Assembly (NCBI RefSeq): GCF_021556395.1
Contig: NZ_JAKGCS010000006.1
Location: forward strand, 310,001 to 374,000
Reading direction: 5' to 3'
DNA from: Acuticoccus kalidii
GTDB lineage: Bacteria > Pseudomonadota > Alphaproteobacteria > Rhizobiales > Amorphaceae
DNA: 64,000 bases
Part shown: piece after piece, positions 35,267-44,358 of the stretch
Position numbering within the stretch: position 1 is the stretch's first letter
How the letters are laid out: every line of letters begins with the position of its first letter
Made by a program: the position numbers and the translations under genes
The notes under the pieces: generated by a model
Told to the model about the DNA's origin: nothing
Database searches by the model: none
The model's input: the letters and a program-made list of their open reading frames with translations, nothing else

Positions 35267-36733
35267 ATGCGCCGGCTCGTCGTCATTCTCGCCGCCGCTG
35301 GTTTCGCCGCCGTGGCGTTGCCGCTTCATGCCGCCGCTGCCGCACCCTCGCGGCTCGGCTGGCACGGCGAGGGTGCCGTGCGCCCCGCGCAATTCGACGC
35401 TGAAGCGCGGCAAAAGGCCTATAAAAGCCAGGAGGAGCGACGGCGCGCCGTCGAGGAACGCTATCGCGCCACGGCGCGCGAGCATCGCGAGCGTCTTGAA
35501 CGGCTCCGCCGCAATGCCGACATCGCTCGCGAGGCGCGCCGCCGTGCGATCGCCAATGAAGCGGATGGCCGCGCCTTTACCAATGAAGCGGACGGCCGCG
35601 CGTTTACGAATGGCGCGGATGGCCGCGTGATCGCCAATGGCGCCGACGGTCGCGCGATGACGGGCGACGCGGACGGCCGCGGCGGCCCCTCGGCTCCCAT
35701 CCTCGGCGACGAGGGGCTCGACATCGCAGCCCCCAGCGCACGGTGGACCGCAGAGGCGATCATGCGCGTCGACAGGGCGGCGAGCGCACGGCGTTCCCGT
35801 CAGGCCGCATGGGAGCAGCGCGAGCGTGAGGCCGCGCGCCGCGCCGGTCCGTCCGGTCAGCGTGCGCCCGAGCTCGGCGCGCTCGTCCGCGCCAATGCGG
35901 ACCGGCTCGTCTATATGGCCGGAGACGGTCGCTCCCTCGTCGTCTCCCGCAAGCCGCTGCGCTTTGCCTGGCATGCCGAGACGACGGAGGTGACGGCGCT
36001 CGATCGAGGGTGGCGGCAAGAGGTCATCTCCCGGCACGATGGATCGAAGCTCGAACTCACCATCGACGAACGGGATATGCGGGTGCTCCTGGAACGCGTT
36101 GCGCCGGGCGGCGCGCGCATCCGGCTTTATTCCAATCGCCCCCGCTGGCGAACCGCGGCGCAAGCACCGTCACGCGAGGCCGATCAGCCCATGGCGAGTT
36201 CCGTCTTCGTGCCGGATGCGACGCGCAATTCCGCCGGGGGCGATGCGGTGGTCGCTGCCGCGCGGTCGGAGCCCGTCGCGGATCTATCGCGGTCCTACAC
36301 GCTCCATCAGGTGCTTCAGAGCCGGTCCCTGCGCGAGACGATGCCGCAGATCGAGCTCGACACGATTTCGTTCGATTTCAACTCGGCCACCGTCCGTGCG
36401 GCCGAGGCGCGATCGCTCGACACGCTCGCCCGTGCGATCCGATCCGCCCTCGCCACAAACCCCGGCGAGGTCTTCCTCGTCGAAGGGCACACCGACGCTG
36501 TCGGCGATGCGATCGACAACCTGGAGCTCAGCCACCGCCGCGCCGAGGCGGTGGCGGCGCTCCTCACGGCCGGATATGGCATCCCGCCGGAAAATCTGGT
36601 GACGCAAGGCTATGGCGAAGCCTTCCTCGCGATCCCGACCGCGGCGGCGGAGCGGGCCAATCGGCGGATCGCGGTCCGCCGGATCACGCCGCTCCTCACC
36701 CAGGGCGAGGATCCGATCGCGACCGGCGCGTGA
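35267..36733 (+). CDS. OmpA-family outer-membrane/peptidoglycan-binding protein with nonapeptide repeats
   Basis: Exported protein of 488 residues. A signal peptide covers residues 1-26 (LPLHAAAAA). Residues 43-95 are a charged, probably helical segment rich in Arg and Glu. Residues 94-138 are five tandem nonapeptides of the form (A/V)xxNxADGR. After a linker and a central beta-rich region comes a C-terminal OmpA-like domain at about 365-485 (FVEGHTDAVGD-type motif VEGHTDAVGDAIDNLELSHRR, and LVTQGYGEAFL), which binds peptidoglycan. It follows argC closely but looks unrelated in function. It is probably an envelope anchoring or structural protein. Confidence 0.8.
   Translation: MRRLVVILAAAGFAAVALPLHAAAAAPSRLGWHGEGAVRPAQFDAEARQKAYKSQEERRRAVEERYRATAREHRERLERLRRNADIAREARRRAIANEADGRAFTNEADGRAFTNGADGRVIANGADGRAMTGDADGRGGPSAPILGDEGLDIAAPSARWTAEAIMRVDRAASARRSRQAAWEQREREAARRAGPSGQRAPELGALVRANADRLVYMAGDGRSLVVSRKPLRFAWHAETTEVTALDRGWRQEVISRHDGSKLELTIDERDMRVLLERVAPGGARIRLYSNRPRWRTAAQAPSREADQPMASSVFVPDATRNSAGGDAVVAAARSEPVADLSRSYTLHQVLQSRSLRETMPQIELDTISFDFNSATVRAAEARSLDTLARAIRSALATNPGEVFLVEGHTDAVGDAIDNLELSHRRAEAVAALLTAGYGIPPENLVTQGYGEAFLAIPTAAAERANRRIAVRRITPLLTQGEDPIATGA
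35546..35680 (+). repeat. Five 27-bp tandem repeats inside the OmpA-family gene
   Basis: Five in-frame 27-base units encode AIANEADGR, AFTNEADGR, AFTNGADGR, VIANGADGR and AMTGDADGR. The ADGR end is invariant and the middle is variable. Near-identical DNA units suggest recent expansion. Confidence 0.85.
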
Positions 36734-36736
36734 GGC

Positions 36737-38560
36737 TCAATAACGCATCTTCACGAAGCGCCCGGGGGCATCTTCGATCGGCGTAAGCACGCCGCCACCC
36801 GGCGTCCGGCCGGGCACCGTTTCGCCCGAGCGATGCGCGGTCAGCCACTCGTGCCACATCGGCCACCAGGAGCCGGGCGTCTCCGTCGCGGTGGCGAGCC
36901 AGTGCTCCAGCGTTCCCGATGAGTCGCCGTCGGTCCAGACCTGATATTTCGTCTTCGCCGGCGGGTTCACGATCCCCGCGATATGCCCCGATCCGGTGAG
37001 CACGAATTTCGCCTCGCCGCCGAACATCTTGTTGCTGCGGAACACCGACAGCGCCGGGGCGATATGGTCTTCCTTGGTGGCGACGTTGAACACCGGCACC
37101 GTGATGAGGTCGGGCGACAGCGCATAACCGTCGACGAGGAGACCGCCCTTCGCAAAGTTGTTCTCAAGATAGAAGTTGCGGAGATAAAAGGCGTGGTTCG
37201 CCGCGGGCATCCGCGTGGAGTCGGAGTTCCAGTAAAGGAGATCGAAGGGGAACGGATCCTTCCCCTTTATATAGTTGTTGACCACATAGGGCCAGATCAG
37301 GTCGTTCGCCCGCAGCATGTTGAAGGCCGAAGACATGACCGACCCTTCGAGATAACCTTTCGACCGCATCTTGCGTTCGAGCGCTTCAAGCTGCTCCTTG
37401 TCGACGAAGACCTTGAGATCGCCCGAATGGGTAAAGTCGACCTGCGCCGTGAGGAAGGTCGCGCTGTTGATCCGCGTGTCGCCGGTGCGCGCCATGTAGG
37501 CGAGCGTCATCGCGAGGAGCGTGCCGCCGACGCAGTAGCCGACAATGTCGAGCTTGTCGGTCTGGGTGGACTTCAAGGCGACGTCGATCGCCTCGAAGAT
37601 GCCCTCGTGCATGTAGTGGGTGAAATCCTTCAACGCGTGCGTCTCGTCGGGATTGACCCAGGAGATCACGAACACCGTGTGCCCCTGACCGACCAGCCAG
37701 GCGATCAACGATTTGTCCGCGTTGAGATCCAGAATGTAATATTTATTGATCCACGGCGGGACGATCAGCAGCGGCTCCTTCGCCACCGTCTCGGTGGTCG
37801 GCGCGTACTGGATCACCTGGCAGACCTCGTTCTCCGCGATCACCTTGCCGGGCGTCGTCGCCATGTTGACGCCGACGGCGAAGCCGTGCGGATCGGTCTG
37901 CCGAAGGCGCAGCTCGCCCTTGCCGCGGGCGACGTCCTCGGCGAGCATCTTCATGCCCTTGGCGAGATTCTCGCCCGACCGACTGGCCGTCTCGCGCAAA
38001 AGCTCTGGATTGGTCAAAACGAAGTTGGACGGTGACAGCGCGGCCGAGAGCTGGCGCACGTAAAAGCTCGCTTTGGCGCGGGTGTGCTCGTCGAGATCGT
38101 CAGTCTCGGCGACGAGCTGCTCAGCCCAGCGTGTCGTGATGAGATAGGCCTGCTTGAGGAAGTCGAAAAACTGAACCGTCGACCAATCGGGGTCGCGAAA
38201 CCGTTTGTCGGCGGGGTCGGGCGAGACGACCGGATGCGATTCCTCGCCAGCGAGGCGGCGCATCGCGTGGGCGTAGAGGTTCATCCAGTCGCTGGCGAGG
38301 CGGGCCTGCGCCTCGAACGCGCGATGCGGATCGGACAGCCAATAATGGCCGACCCGCGAGAGCGTCCGCATCCACTCCGACAGCTCGGTCGAATAATCGG
38401 ATTTGATCTCACCCTGCTGGGCCGGCGCGATATAGGCGGCCATCGCCTCGTTCGCGTGCTCCAGCATTTTCGCCAGGTTTTTCGCAAACTCCTCGGGGTT
38501 TTGAACGATGTAGTTCAAAACTGGATCGCGTGGTGTGTCGGCAGTGCCACGTGCGTCCAT
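36737..38560 (-). CDS. phaC: Class I poly(3-hydroxyalkanoate) polymerase
   Basis: PHA synthase of 607 residues; it polymerises (R)-3-hydroxybutyryl-CoA on granules. The lipase-like box is GYCVGG with catalytic Cys343, followed by the Asp region ATKEDHIAPALS and the His in GSGHIAGIVNPP. The N-terminal domain (PhaC_N) includes DPDWSTVQFFDFLKQAY. Its length is that of class I enzymes, which act without PhaE or PhaR. No phaA, phaB, phasin or phaR gene is adjacent. It is divergent from a lipoprotein gene. Three bases separate its stop from the convergent OmpA gene. Confidence 0.95.
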   Translation of the reverse strand: MDARGTADTPRDPVLNYIVQNPEEFAKNLAKMLEHANEAMAAYIAPAQQGEIKSDYSTELSEWMRTLSRVGHYWLSDPHRAFEAQARLASDWMNLYAHAMRRLAGEESHPVVSPDPADKRFRDPDWSTVQFFDFLKQAYLITTRWAEQLVAETDDLDEHTRAKASFYVRQLSAALSPSNFVLTNPELLRETASRSGENLAKGMKMLAEDVARGKGELRLRQTDPHGFAVGVNMATTPGKVIAENEVCQVIQYAPTTETVAKEPLLIVPPWINKYYILDLNADKSLIAWLVGQGHTVFVISWVNPDETHALKDFTHYMHEGIFEAIDVALKSTQTDKLDIVGYCVGGTLLAMTLAYMARTGDTRINSATFLTAQVDFTHSGDLKVFVDKEQLEALERKMRSKGYLEGSVMSSAFNMLRANDLIWPYVVNNYIKGKDPFPFDLLYWNSDSTRMPAANHAFYLRNFYLENNFAKGGLLVDGYALSPDLITVPVFNVATKEDHIAPALSVFRSNKMFGGEAKFVLTGSGHIAGIVNPPAKTKYQVWTDGDSSGTLEHWLATATETPGSWWPMWHEWLTAHRSGETVPGRTPGGGVLTPIEDAPGRFVKMRY

Positions 38561-38716
38561 TTTCGTGCCCTCCAGGAAGCGCGATTAACGACCTGTTCTT
38601 TCCTTTGCGTCCCACTCATGGAACCTCGTCAGCCGATTGCCAACACATAAGGCGGCGAGCGCTGGTTGCCCATCATGTGAGATGCGTAGCCTATCGCATA
38701 GTCGGATGATCCGCTC

Positions 38717-39265
38717 ATGACGCGTAAGAGTATCTTAGTTAACGCGCTCATTGCCGCATTCCTCGCCGGCTGCGGCATGGATCCGGCTGCTCCCCTGATT
38801 CCGACGCCGAAACAACAGGCGACCGTGTTGCCGACCGAAGTGGCCGCCGTCAACGAGGACGGCTTCCCGAATATTCTGGCGGACCCGGTTTCCGTGGCCG
38901 GTCTGCCCCGATCGAGTCGATCGGTCGCGGCGGAGCGCGACGCGGTGGCGGCCGAAGGGGCCCGCACCGCCACGCAAGCGCGCCGACTCGCGGCAAGTGG
39001 TGGTCCCGCGACCGATCTCGCGTCGCGCGGTCGCAACCATGTCGAAGAGACGCGCCGCAAGATCGAGGCGAGCGGCCGGCCGCAGCAGGCCGCCGCGGCG
39101 GCGCCGCAGCCGGCGACCGTCCCCGCGGCCACCGCGCCGGCGCCGGACGAGGCGGTCGATATCGGCCGCCCCCTCTCGCCGGACGAGCCGCAGCCGCGCG
39201 CCGTCGGCGCGATTCCGCCGCAAGGCGCGGCGCCCACGAACGAAACAGTTGCCCCCGCACAATAG
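38717..39265 (+). CDS. Putative lipoprotein, Ala/Pro-rich
   Basis: Protein of 182 residues with a lipoprotein signal: basic start MTRKS, hydrophobic NALIAAFLAGC, lipobox LAGC with Cys19 to be acylated. The mature part has one family-like block (LPTEVAAVNEDGFPNILADP), found in a small alphaproteobacterial family of unknown role, then a low-complexity Ala/Pro-rich C-terminus. It precedes the aminotransferase gene by 36 bases on the same strand and could share its transcript. Confidence 0.72.
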   Translation: MTRKSILVNALIAAFLAGCGMDPAAPLIPTPKQQATVLPTEVAAVNEDGFPNILADPVSVAGLPRSSRSVAAERDAVAAEGARTATQARRLAASGGPATDLASRGRNHVEETRRKIEASGRPQQAAAAAPQPATVPAATAPAPDEAVDIGRPLSPDEPQPRAVGAIPPQGAAPTNETVAPAQ

Positions 39266-39301
39266 GGACTTTATTGCGCTAGTCAGTTCGGAGTGTTGGT
39301 G

Positions 39302-40510
39302 ATGCAGAACTTCCATAAAATTCGCCGTCTGCCCCCTTACGTGTTCGAGGAAGTCAACCGCCTCAAGGCGGCGGCGCGCGCCAACGGGGCCGACATCATC
39401 GACCTCGGAATGGGCAATCCGGACCTTCCGACGCCGCAGGCGATCGTCGACAAGCTGACCGAGACGGTCGCACGGCCCCGCACGCACCGCTATTCCGCCT
39501 CGCGCGGCATTCCGGGGCTGCGTCGCGCGCAGGCCGCCTATTATGAGCGCCGCTTCGGCGTGAAGCTCGATCCGGACACCGAAGTCATCGCGACGCTCGG
39601 CTCCAAGGAAGGCTTCGCCAACATGGCGCAGGCGATCACCGCGCCCGGCGACGTCGTTCTGACGCCGAACCCGTCTTATCCGATCCACGCGTTCGGCTTC
39701 CTGATGGCCGGCGGCTCGATCCGCTCGATGCCGGCCGAGCCCGGGCCGGACTTCTTCCGCGCGCTCGAGCGGGCCGTCGTCCACTCGGTGCCGAAGCCGA
39801 TCGCGATGGTGCTGTGCTATCCGTCGAACCCCGGCGCCTACACGGCCGATCTCGATTTCTTCAAAGAGGTGATCGCCTTCGCCAAGAAGCACGAGATTTT
39901 CGTGCTCTCCGATCTCGCTTATTCGGAGATTTATTTCGAAGGCCCGCCGCCGCCGTCGGTGCTCCAGATCGAGGGCGCGAAGGATATCGCCGTCGAGTTC
40001 ACCTCGATGTCGAAGACCTACTCGATGCCCGGCTGGCGCATGGGCTTCGCGGTCGGCAATCCGGAGCTGATCGCCGCGCTCGCCCGCGTCAAATCCTACC
40101 TCGATTACGGGGCGTTCACGCCGATCCAGGTCGCGGCCGCCGCGGCGCTGAACGGTGGCGACGAGCCGATCGTCGAGATCCGCGAGACGTACCGCAAGCG
40201 GCGCGATGCGCTGGTGGAATCCTTCAGCCGCGCCGGGTGGGAAATTCCCTCGCCGACCGCCTCGATGTTCGCCTGGGTGCCGATCCCGCCGTCGATGGCC
40301 CATCTCGGGAGCCTGGAATTCTCCAAGCAGCTCCTCGAGGAGGCGCAGATCGCGGTGGCGCCCGGCATCGGCTTCGGCGAACACGGCGACGGCCATGTCC
40401 GCATCGCGCTCGTCGAGAACGAGCAGCGTATCCGCCAGGCTGCCCGCAGCCTGAAACGCTTTATCGATCGGCAGCACAATGTGGTGTCGTTCAACGCCGC
40501 CACCCGCTGA
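39302..40510 (+). CDS. LL-diaminopimelate/alanine aminotransferase-like class I aminotransferase
   Basis: PLP enzyme of 402 residues, fold type I. The start QNFHKIRRLPPYVFEEVNRLKAA and DLGMGNPDLPTP are typical of the AlaC branch. The PLP Lys is in TSMSKTYSMPGWRMGF, the cofactor Asp in LSDLAYSEIYF, and the carboxylate-binding Arg in HVRIALVENEQRIRQA. It probably transfers amino groups between alanine, glutamate or a homoserine-pathway acid. I use the ATG at 39302; a TTG at 39293 is nearer to GGAG. hom follows after six bases, a widely conserved pair. Confidence 0.88.
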   Translation: MQNFHKIRRLPPYVFEEVNRLKAAARANGADIIDLGMGNPDLPTPQAIVDKLTETVARPRTHRYSASRGIPGLRRAQAAYYERRFGVKLDPDTEVIATLGSKEGFANMAQAITAPGDVVLTPNPSYPIHAFGFLMAGGSIRSMPAEPGPDFFRALERAVVHSVPKPIAMVLCYPSNPGAYTADLDFFKEVIAFAKKHEIFVLSDLAYSEIYFEGPPPPSVLQIEGAKDIAVEFTSMSKTYSMPGWRMGFAVGNPELIAALARVKSYLDYGAFTPIQVAAAAALNGGDEPIVEIRETYRKRRDALVESFSRAGWEIPSPTASMFAWVPIPPSMAHLGSLEFSKQLLEEAQIAVAPGIGFGEHGDGHVRIALVENEQRIRQAARSLKRFIDRQHNVVSFNAATR

Positions 40511-40516
40511 GGTTCT

Positions 40517-41818
40517 GTGTCGACGCTGAAAATTGGAATTGCCGGTCTCGGCACCGTTGGTGCCGCGACCATCGAGTTGTTGGAAGCCGAGCCGACCCAT
40601 GGCGGGTCCGGCCGCACCATCGAAGTGGTCGGAGTTTCCGCCCGTGATCGCAACCGCGATCGCGGCGTCGACCTGTCGGGCGTCGCCTGGTTCGACGATC
40701 CCGTCGCCCTCGCGACCAGCGACATCGACGTCTTCGTCGAGCTGATCGGCGGAGAGGGCGGCAAGGCGCTCGCCTCCGTCGAGGCGGCGCTGAAGGCCGG
40801 CAAGGCGGTGGTGACGGCGAACAAAGCGCTTCTCGCCGCGCATGGGATGCACCTCGTCGCGCTCGCCGAAGCGTCCGGCGCGCCGCTGATGTACGAGGCG
40901 GCGGTCGCCGGCGGCATTCCCGCGATCCGCACGGTGCGCGACGCCCTCGCCGGCATCCCGATCGACAGCGTGCTCGGCATCATGAACGGCACCTGCAACT
41001 ACATCCTGACGCGGATGGAGAACGAGGGGCTCACCTTCGACGCCTGCCTCGCGGAGGCGCAGCGGCTCGGCTATGCCGAGGCCGATCCGACCTTCGACGT
41101 CGACGGCTTCGACACCGCCCACAAGCTCGCGATCCTGTCCTCCATCGCCTTCACGACCGAGCTCGATGCGAGCGCGGTCTCGGTCGAGGGCATTCGCGGC
41201 ATCGAGCCGGCGGACCTCGACGCGGCGGCCGAGCTCGGCTTCCGCATCAAGCTTCTCGGCATCGCGACGATGTCCGAGGAGGGCGTCGACCAGCGCGTCC
41301 ATCCGACGATGGTGCCGCGTGGCAGCGCCCTTGCCGAGACGTCCGGCGTCACCAACGCGGTGTCGATCCGCGGCAAGGCGTTCAGCGAGCTCGTCCTGTC
41401 CGGTCCCGGCGCAGGCGGCAGCGCGACGGCGAGCGCCGTCGTCTCCGACCTCACCGACCTCGCGCGCGGCCTCGCGCCGCCGCCGCTCGGCCGTCCCTCG
41501 TCGAGCCTTGCGCTGTACCGCAAGCCGCAGGCCGGCGGGCATCGCGGCGCATTCTATGTGCGCCTGCCGATCGCCGACCGGGCCGGCGCCTTCGCCGCTC
41601 TCGCCTCGCGCATGGCGGCGGAGGGGATCTCACTGGAGCAGATCGTCCAGAAGACCCCGCACCGGCCGGAACACCTGCCGCCGCTCGACGAGCAGACCGT
41701 GATCCTCGTGACTTATCCGACCACGGGCGCGGCCCTGTCCCGCGCGCTCGATGCGATCGCCAAAGACGGCATCATCGTGCGCGGGCCGCACGTCATTCCG
41801 ATCGCGCAGACACTTTGA
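40517..41818 (+). CDS. hom: Homoserine dehydrogenase
   Basis: Enzyme of 433 residues reducing aspartate semialdehyde to homoserine for threonine and methionine synthesis. The Rossmann motif is IGIAGLGTVGAATIELL, the catalytic region has GIMNGTCNYILTRME and EADPTFDVDGFDTAHKLAIL with the conserved Lys and Asp, and residues 350-430 form an ACT domain (YVRLPIADRAGAFAALAS) that would sense threonine. A GTG at 40517 is placed behind TGAGG. An intrinsic terminator follows directly. Confidence 0.95.
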   Translation: MSTLKIGIAGLGTVGAATIELLEAEPTHGGSGRTIEVVGVSARDRNRDRGVDLSGVAWFDDPVALATSDIDVFVELIGGEGGKALASVEAALKAGKAVVTANKALLAAHGMHLVALAEASGAPLMYEAAVAGGIPAIRTVRDALAGIPIDSVLGIMNGTCNYILTRMENEGLTFDACLAEAQRLGYAEADPTFDVDGFDTAHKLAILSSIAFTTELDASAVSVEGIRGIEPADLDAAAELGFRIKLLGIATMSEEGVDQRVHPTMVPRGSALAETSGVTNAVSIRGKAFSELVLSGPGAGGSATASAVVSDLTDLARGLAPPPLGRPSSSLALYRKPQAGGHRGAFYVRLPIADRAGAFAALASRMAAEGISLEQIVQKTPHRPEHLPPLDEQTVILVTYPTTGAALSRALDAIAKDGIIVRGPHVIPIAQTL

Positions 41819-41820
41819 CC

Positions 41821-41858
41821 AAAAGGCCGATGCAACTTTCGTTGGATCGGCCTTTTTC
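41821..41858 (+). terminator. Intrinsic terminator after hom
   Basis: AAAGGCCGAT pairs with ATCGGCCTTT, with an inner CAAC/GTTG extension, followed by a T run (TTTTTCGT). It lies two bases after the hom stop. Confidence 0.9.
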
Positions 41859-42143
41859 GTCCAAGACATCCGTCGGTCAGCCGGGCCGATCGGGTCTCGG
41901 CTCTCTCCCTGGCACAATCGAGCGGATGATCTGGGGCCGGCGAGATCCGGCCCGCCGGCAGCTTTCGTGACCAAATTGTGTATTAGTTTAAAAAGCGCTG
42001 CCTCGGATAAGGCGTGAATGTGAACTTATCCGCCGCGGCACTTGGTCAATTCTTTGCCGGCGCGAACATGGGTGCTATGTGCTTGCGCGTTGGCGTTTCG
42101 CGCGTCAGAAAGAAACGTGTTTGTGAGCCGGAGCGCTACCGTC
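41859..42143. other. Intergenic region before glpX
   Basis: Together with the terminator this makes a 325-base gap between hom and glpX. An AT-rich stretch at about 41967-41995 is the likely promoter area for glpX, but no clear hexamer pair can be fixed. An in-frame upstream extension of glpX reads through part of it without coding character. Confidence 0.4.
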
Positions 42144-43136
42144 ATGCAAGAAGATCGTACCCCTAAGGGGGCGCTTGATCGCGTCCTCACCGTCGAAGTG
42201 ATGCGTGTGACGGAGCGAGCCGCCGTCTCAGCCGCACGACTTCGCGGACGGGGCGATGAGCGCGCCGCCGATCAGGCTGCCGTCGACGCGATGCGCCGCG
42301 AATTGAATCGCCTCAACATCGAAGGCATCGTGGTCATCGGTGAAGGCGAACGCGACGAAGCGCCGATGCTCTATATCGGCGAAGCCGTCGGCACGGGCGC
42401 CGGCCAGCGCGTCGACATCGCGCTCGATCCGCTCGAAGGCACCACGTTGTGCGCCAAGGACATGCCGAACTCCCTCGCGACGCTCGCGCTCGCCAAAGGT
42501 GGTTCGCTCCTCAACGCGCCCGACGTCTACATGGAAAAGATCGCGATCGGTCCCGGCTATCCGCAGGGGATCATCGACATCGACATGCCGCCCGTCGAAG
42601 CCATTCGTAAGGTCGCCGCGGCCAAGGGTGTGCCGACGGAAGAGATCACGGCCTGCATTCTCGACCGGCCGCGCCATGCCGAGCTGATCCAGGCGGTGCG
42701 TGAGACGGGCGCCGCGATCCGCCTCATCGGCGACGGCGACGTCGCGGGCGTCATCCACACCACGAACCCGCTCGAGACCGGGATCGACATCTATATCGGC
42801 ACCGGCGGCGCGCCGGAGGGCGTTCTCGCCGCGGCGGCGCTGCGCTGCATCGGCGGCCAGATGCAGGGTCGCCTCATCCTGAGGACCGACGAGCACAAGG
42901 CTCGCGCCGAGCGCATGGGTATCTCCGACTTCGAGAAGGTCTATACCCACGAGGAAATGGCCCGCGGCGACGTCTATTTCTCGGCGACCGGCGTCACCGA
43001 CGGCAACCTCCTCGAAGGCGTGCGCTTCTATCCCGGTTACATCACCACCGAGACCATCGTGATGCGGTCCTCCACCGGCACGGTGCGCACCATCAAGGCC
43101 CGCCACACGGACTTTTCCAAGTTCATCCTCGATTAG
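42144..43136 (+). CDS. glpX: Class II fructose-1,6-bisphosphatase
   Basis: Metal-dependent sugar bisphosphatase of 330 residues, for gluconeogenesis and pentose-phosphate regeneration. Diagnostic blocks are RGRGDERAADQAAVDAMR, the metal site VVIGEGERDEAPMLYIGE, DPLEGTTLCAKDMPNS and IYIGTGGAPEGVLAAAALR. CCGGAG lies ten bases before the ATG at 42144; a GTG 21 bases upstream is possible. In many Rhizobiales glpX sits between hom and recJ; here an amidase gene stands between glpX and recJ. Confidence 0.95.
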   Translation: MQEDRTPKGALDRVLTVEVMRVTERAAVSAARLRGRGDERAADQAAVDAMRRELNRLNIEGIVVIGEGERDEAPMLYIGEAVGTGAGQRVDIALDPLEGTTLCAKDMPNSLATLALAKGGSLLNAPDVYMEKIAIGPGYPQGIIDIDMPPVEAIRKVAAAKGVPTEEITACILDRPRHAELIQAVRETGAAIRLIGDGDVAGVIHTTNPLETGIDIYIGTGGAPEGVLAAAALRCIGGQMQGRLILRTDEHKARAERMGISDFEKVYTHEEMARGDVYFSATGVTDGNLLEGVRFYPGYITTETIVMRSSTGTVRTIKARHTDFSKFILD

Positions 43137-43236
43137 GCCCAGGCGGAACGATCCGACTGAGATGGCGGATCGGCGGCGATCACGGTCGCCTGCCGGCCCA
43201 CGGGGTGTGCGGCGCAAATTGCGGGGCGATTGATCC

Positions 43237-44358
43237 ATGATCGCCCCGCTCGATCCATTCAACGCATTCGTCGATCGTGTCGACGCGCCGGGGGAGGGGC
43301 CCCGCGTCGCCGTCAAGGACATGATCGCCGTTCGCGGGCGACTACAGACGGCGGGCCTCGCGGTCTATGAAGGCCGCCGGGCCGAGGCGGACGCCGCGAT
43401 CGTCGCGGCCTTCCGTCGCCATTCCTACGCAATCGTCGGCACCACGCGCAGCGATGCGGCCGGCTACGGCACTATGACCGACGAGGTCGCAAACCCGCGG
43501 GACGCCGACCGCGCTGTCGGCGGCTCGAGCGGCGGTTCGGCGGCCGCCGTCGCGGCCGGCCTCGCCGACATCGGCGTCGGCACCGACACCGGCGGCAGCG
43601 GGCGCATTCCGGCGGCCTATTGCGATCTCTTCGCCTTCAAGCCCAGCCTCGGCCGATCCGATATGGTGGGCATCATCCCCCTCGCCGAAACGTTCGACAC
43701 GCCCGCGCTGATGACGGCGGATCCGGCGCGCCTGGTCTCTGCCGCGCCGATGATCGTGACCGATTGGCGCGACGCGGAGGAGGCGCCCGCGCGCCTCACT
43801 TATGACAGCATCGACCGGATCGCCGATCCGGCAATCGTCGCAGCGTTCGCGAGCGCCTTGCGTCACCTCCCGGCCTCCGCCCCGAAGGCCGTGCCGACGG
43901 CCTACGAGCCGATGGCGGTCGCCCATTCCGCGCTGGTCTGCCGGGAAGGGCTCGCCGTCCACGCTTCGGCGTGGGAGACGGCGCCGGAGCGTTTTCCGGC
44001 CGTGGTCGCGCAAGCCTTTCGCTATGCCGAAAGCCTCACGGATGATGAGATCGGCTATGCCCGCGAGGCCGTCGCGGCGGCGCGTGCGGCCTGGCGCGCG
44101 GCGATCGGGCCGAACGAGATTCGCATTCGCCCGACGCTGCCCATCGCGCCCGCCCCGCGTCATACCGAGGCGGTGACGCTGCGGGGCGTCCGCCAGCCCA
44201 TCACCAACGCCAATATTCGGCTGACTTTGGCGGCAAGCGTCGCCGGGCTTCCGGTGGTCGTGGCGCCGGTCAATGGGCTGTCGCTTCAGTTTATCGGCGC
44301 CTATCGGCGGGACGAATGGCTTCTCGCCCGCGTTCTCGAACTTCTCGCCGAAGCCTAG
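43237..44358 (+). CDS. Amidase signature family protein, short form
   Basis: Amide hydrolase of 373 residues. The Ser-Ser-Lys triad is visible: Lys27 in VAVKDM, the cis-Ser in GGSSGGSAAA (residues 95-104) and the nucleophile Ser121 in TDTGGSGRIPA. It is roughly 80-100 residues shorter than GatA or typical amidases, with a reduced C-terminal half, resembling the AtzE/indole-acetamide-like small group. Substrate unknown. There is no gatB or gatC nearby, so it is not the tRNA amidotransferase. Its stop overlaps the convergent recJ stop by four bases. Confidence 0.85.
   Translation: MIAPLDPFNAFVDRVDAPGEGPRVAVKDMIAVRGRLQTAGLAVYEGRRAEADAAIVAAFRRHSYAIVGTTRSDAAGYGTMTDEVANPRDADRAVGGSSGGSAAAVAAGLADIGVGTDTGGSGRIPAAYCDLFAFKPSLGRSDMVGIIPLAETFDTPALMTADPARLVSAAPMIVTDWRDAEEAPARLTYDSIDRIADPAIVAAFASALRHLPASAPKAVPTAYEPMAVAHSALVCREGLAVHASAWETAPERFPAVVAQAFRYAESLTDDEIGYAREAVAAARAAWRAAIGPNEIRIRPTLPIAPAPRHTEAVTLRGVRQPITNANIRLTLAASVAGLPVVVAPVNGLSLQFIGAYRRDEWLLARVLELLAEA

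Noticed and set aside
43237..44358. gatA (tRNA amidotransferase subunit A)
   Set aside because: The protein is too short and there are no gatB or gatC genes nearby.
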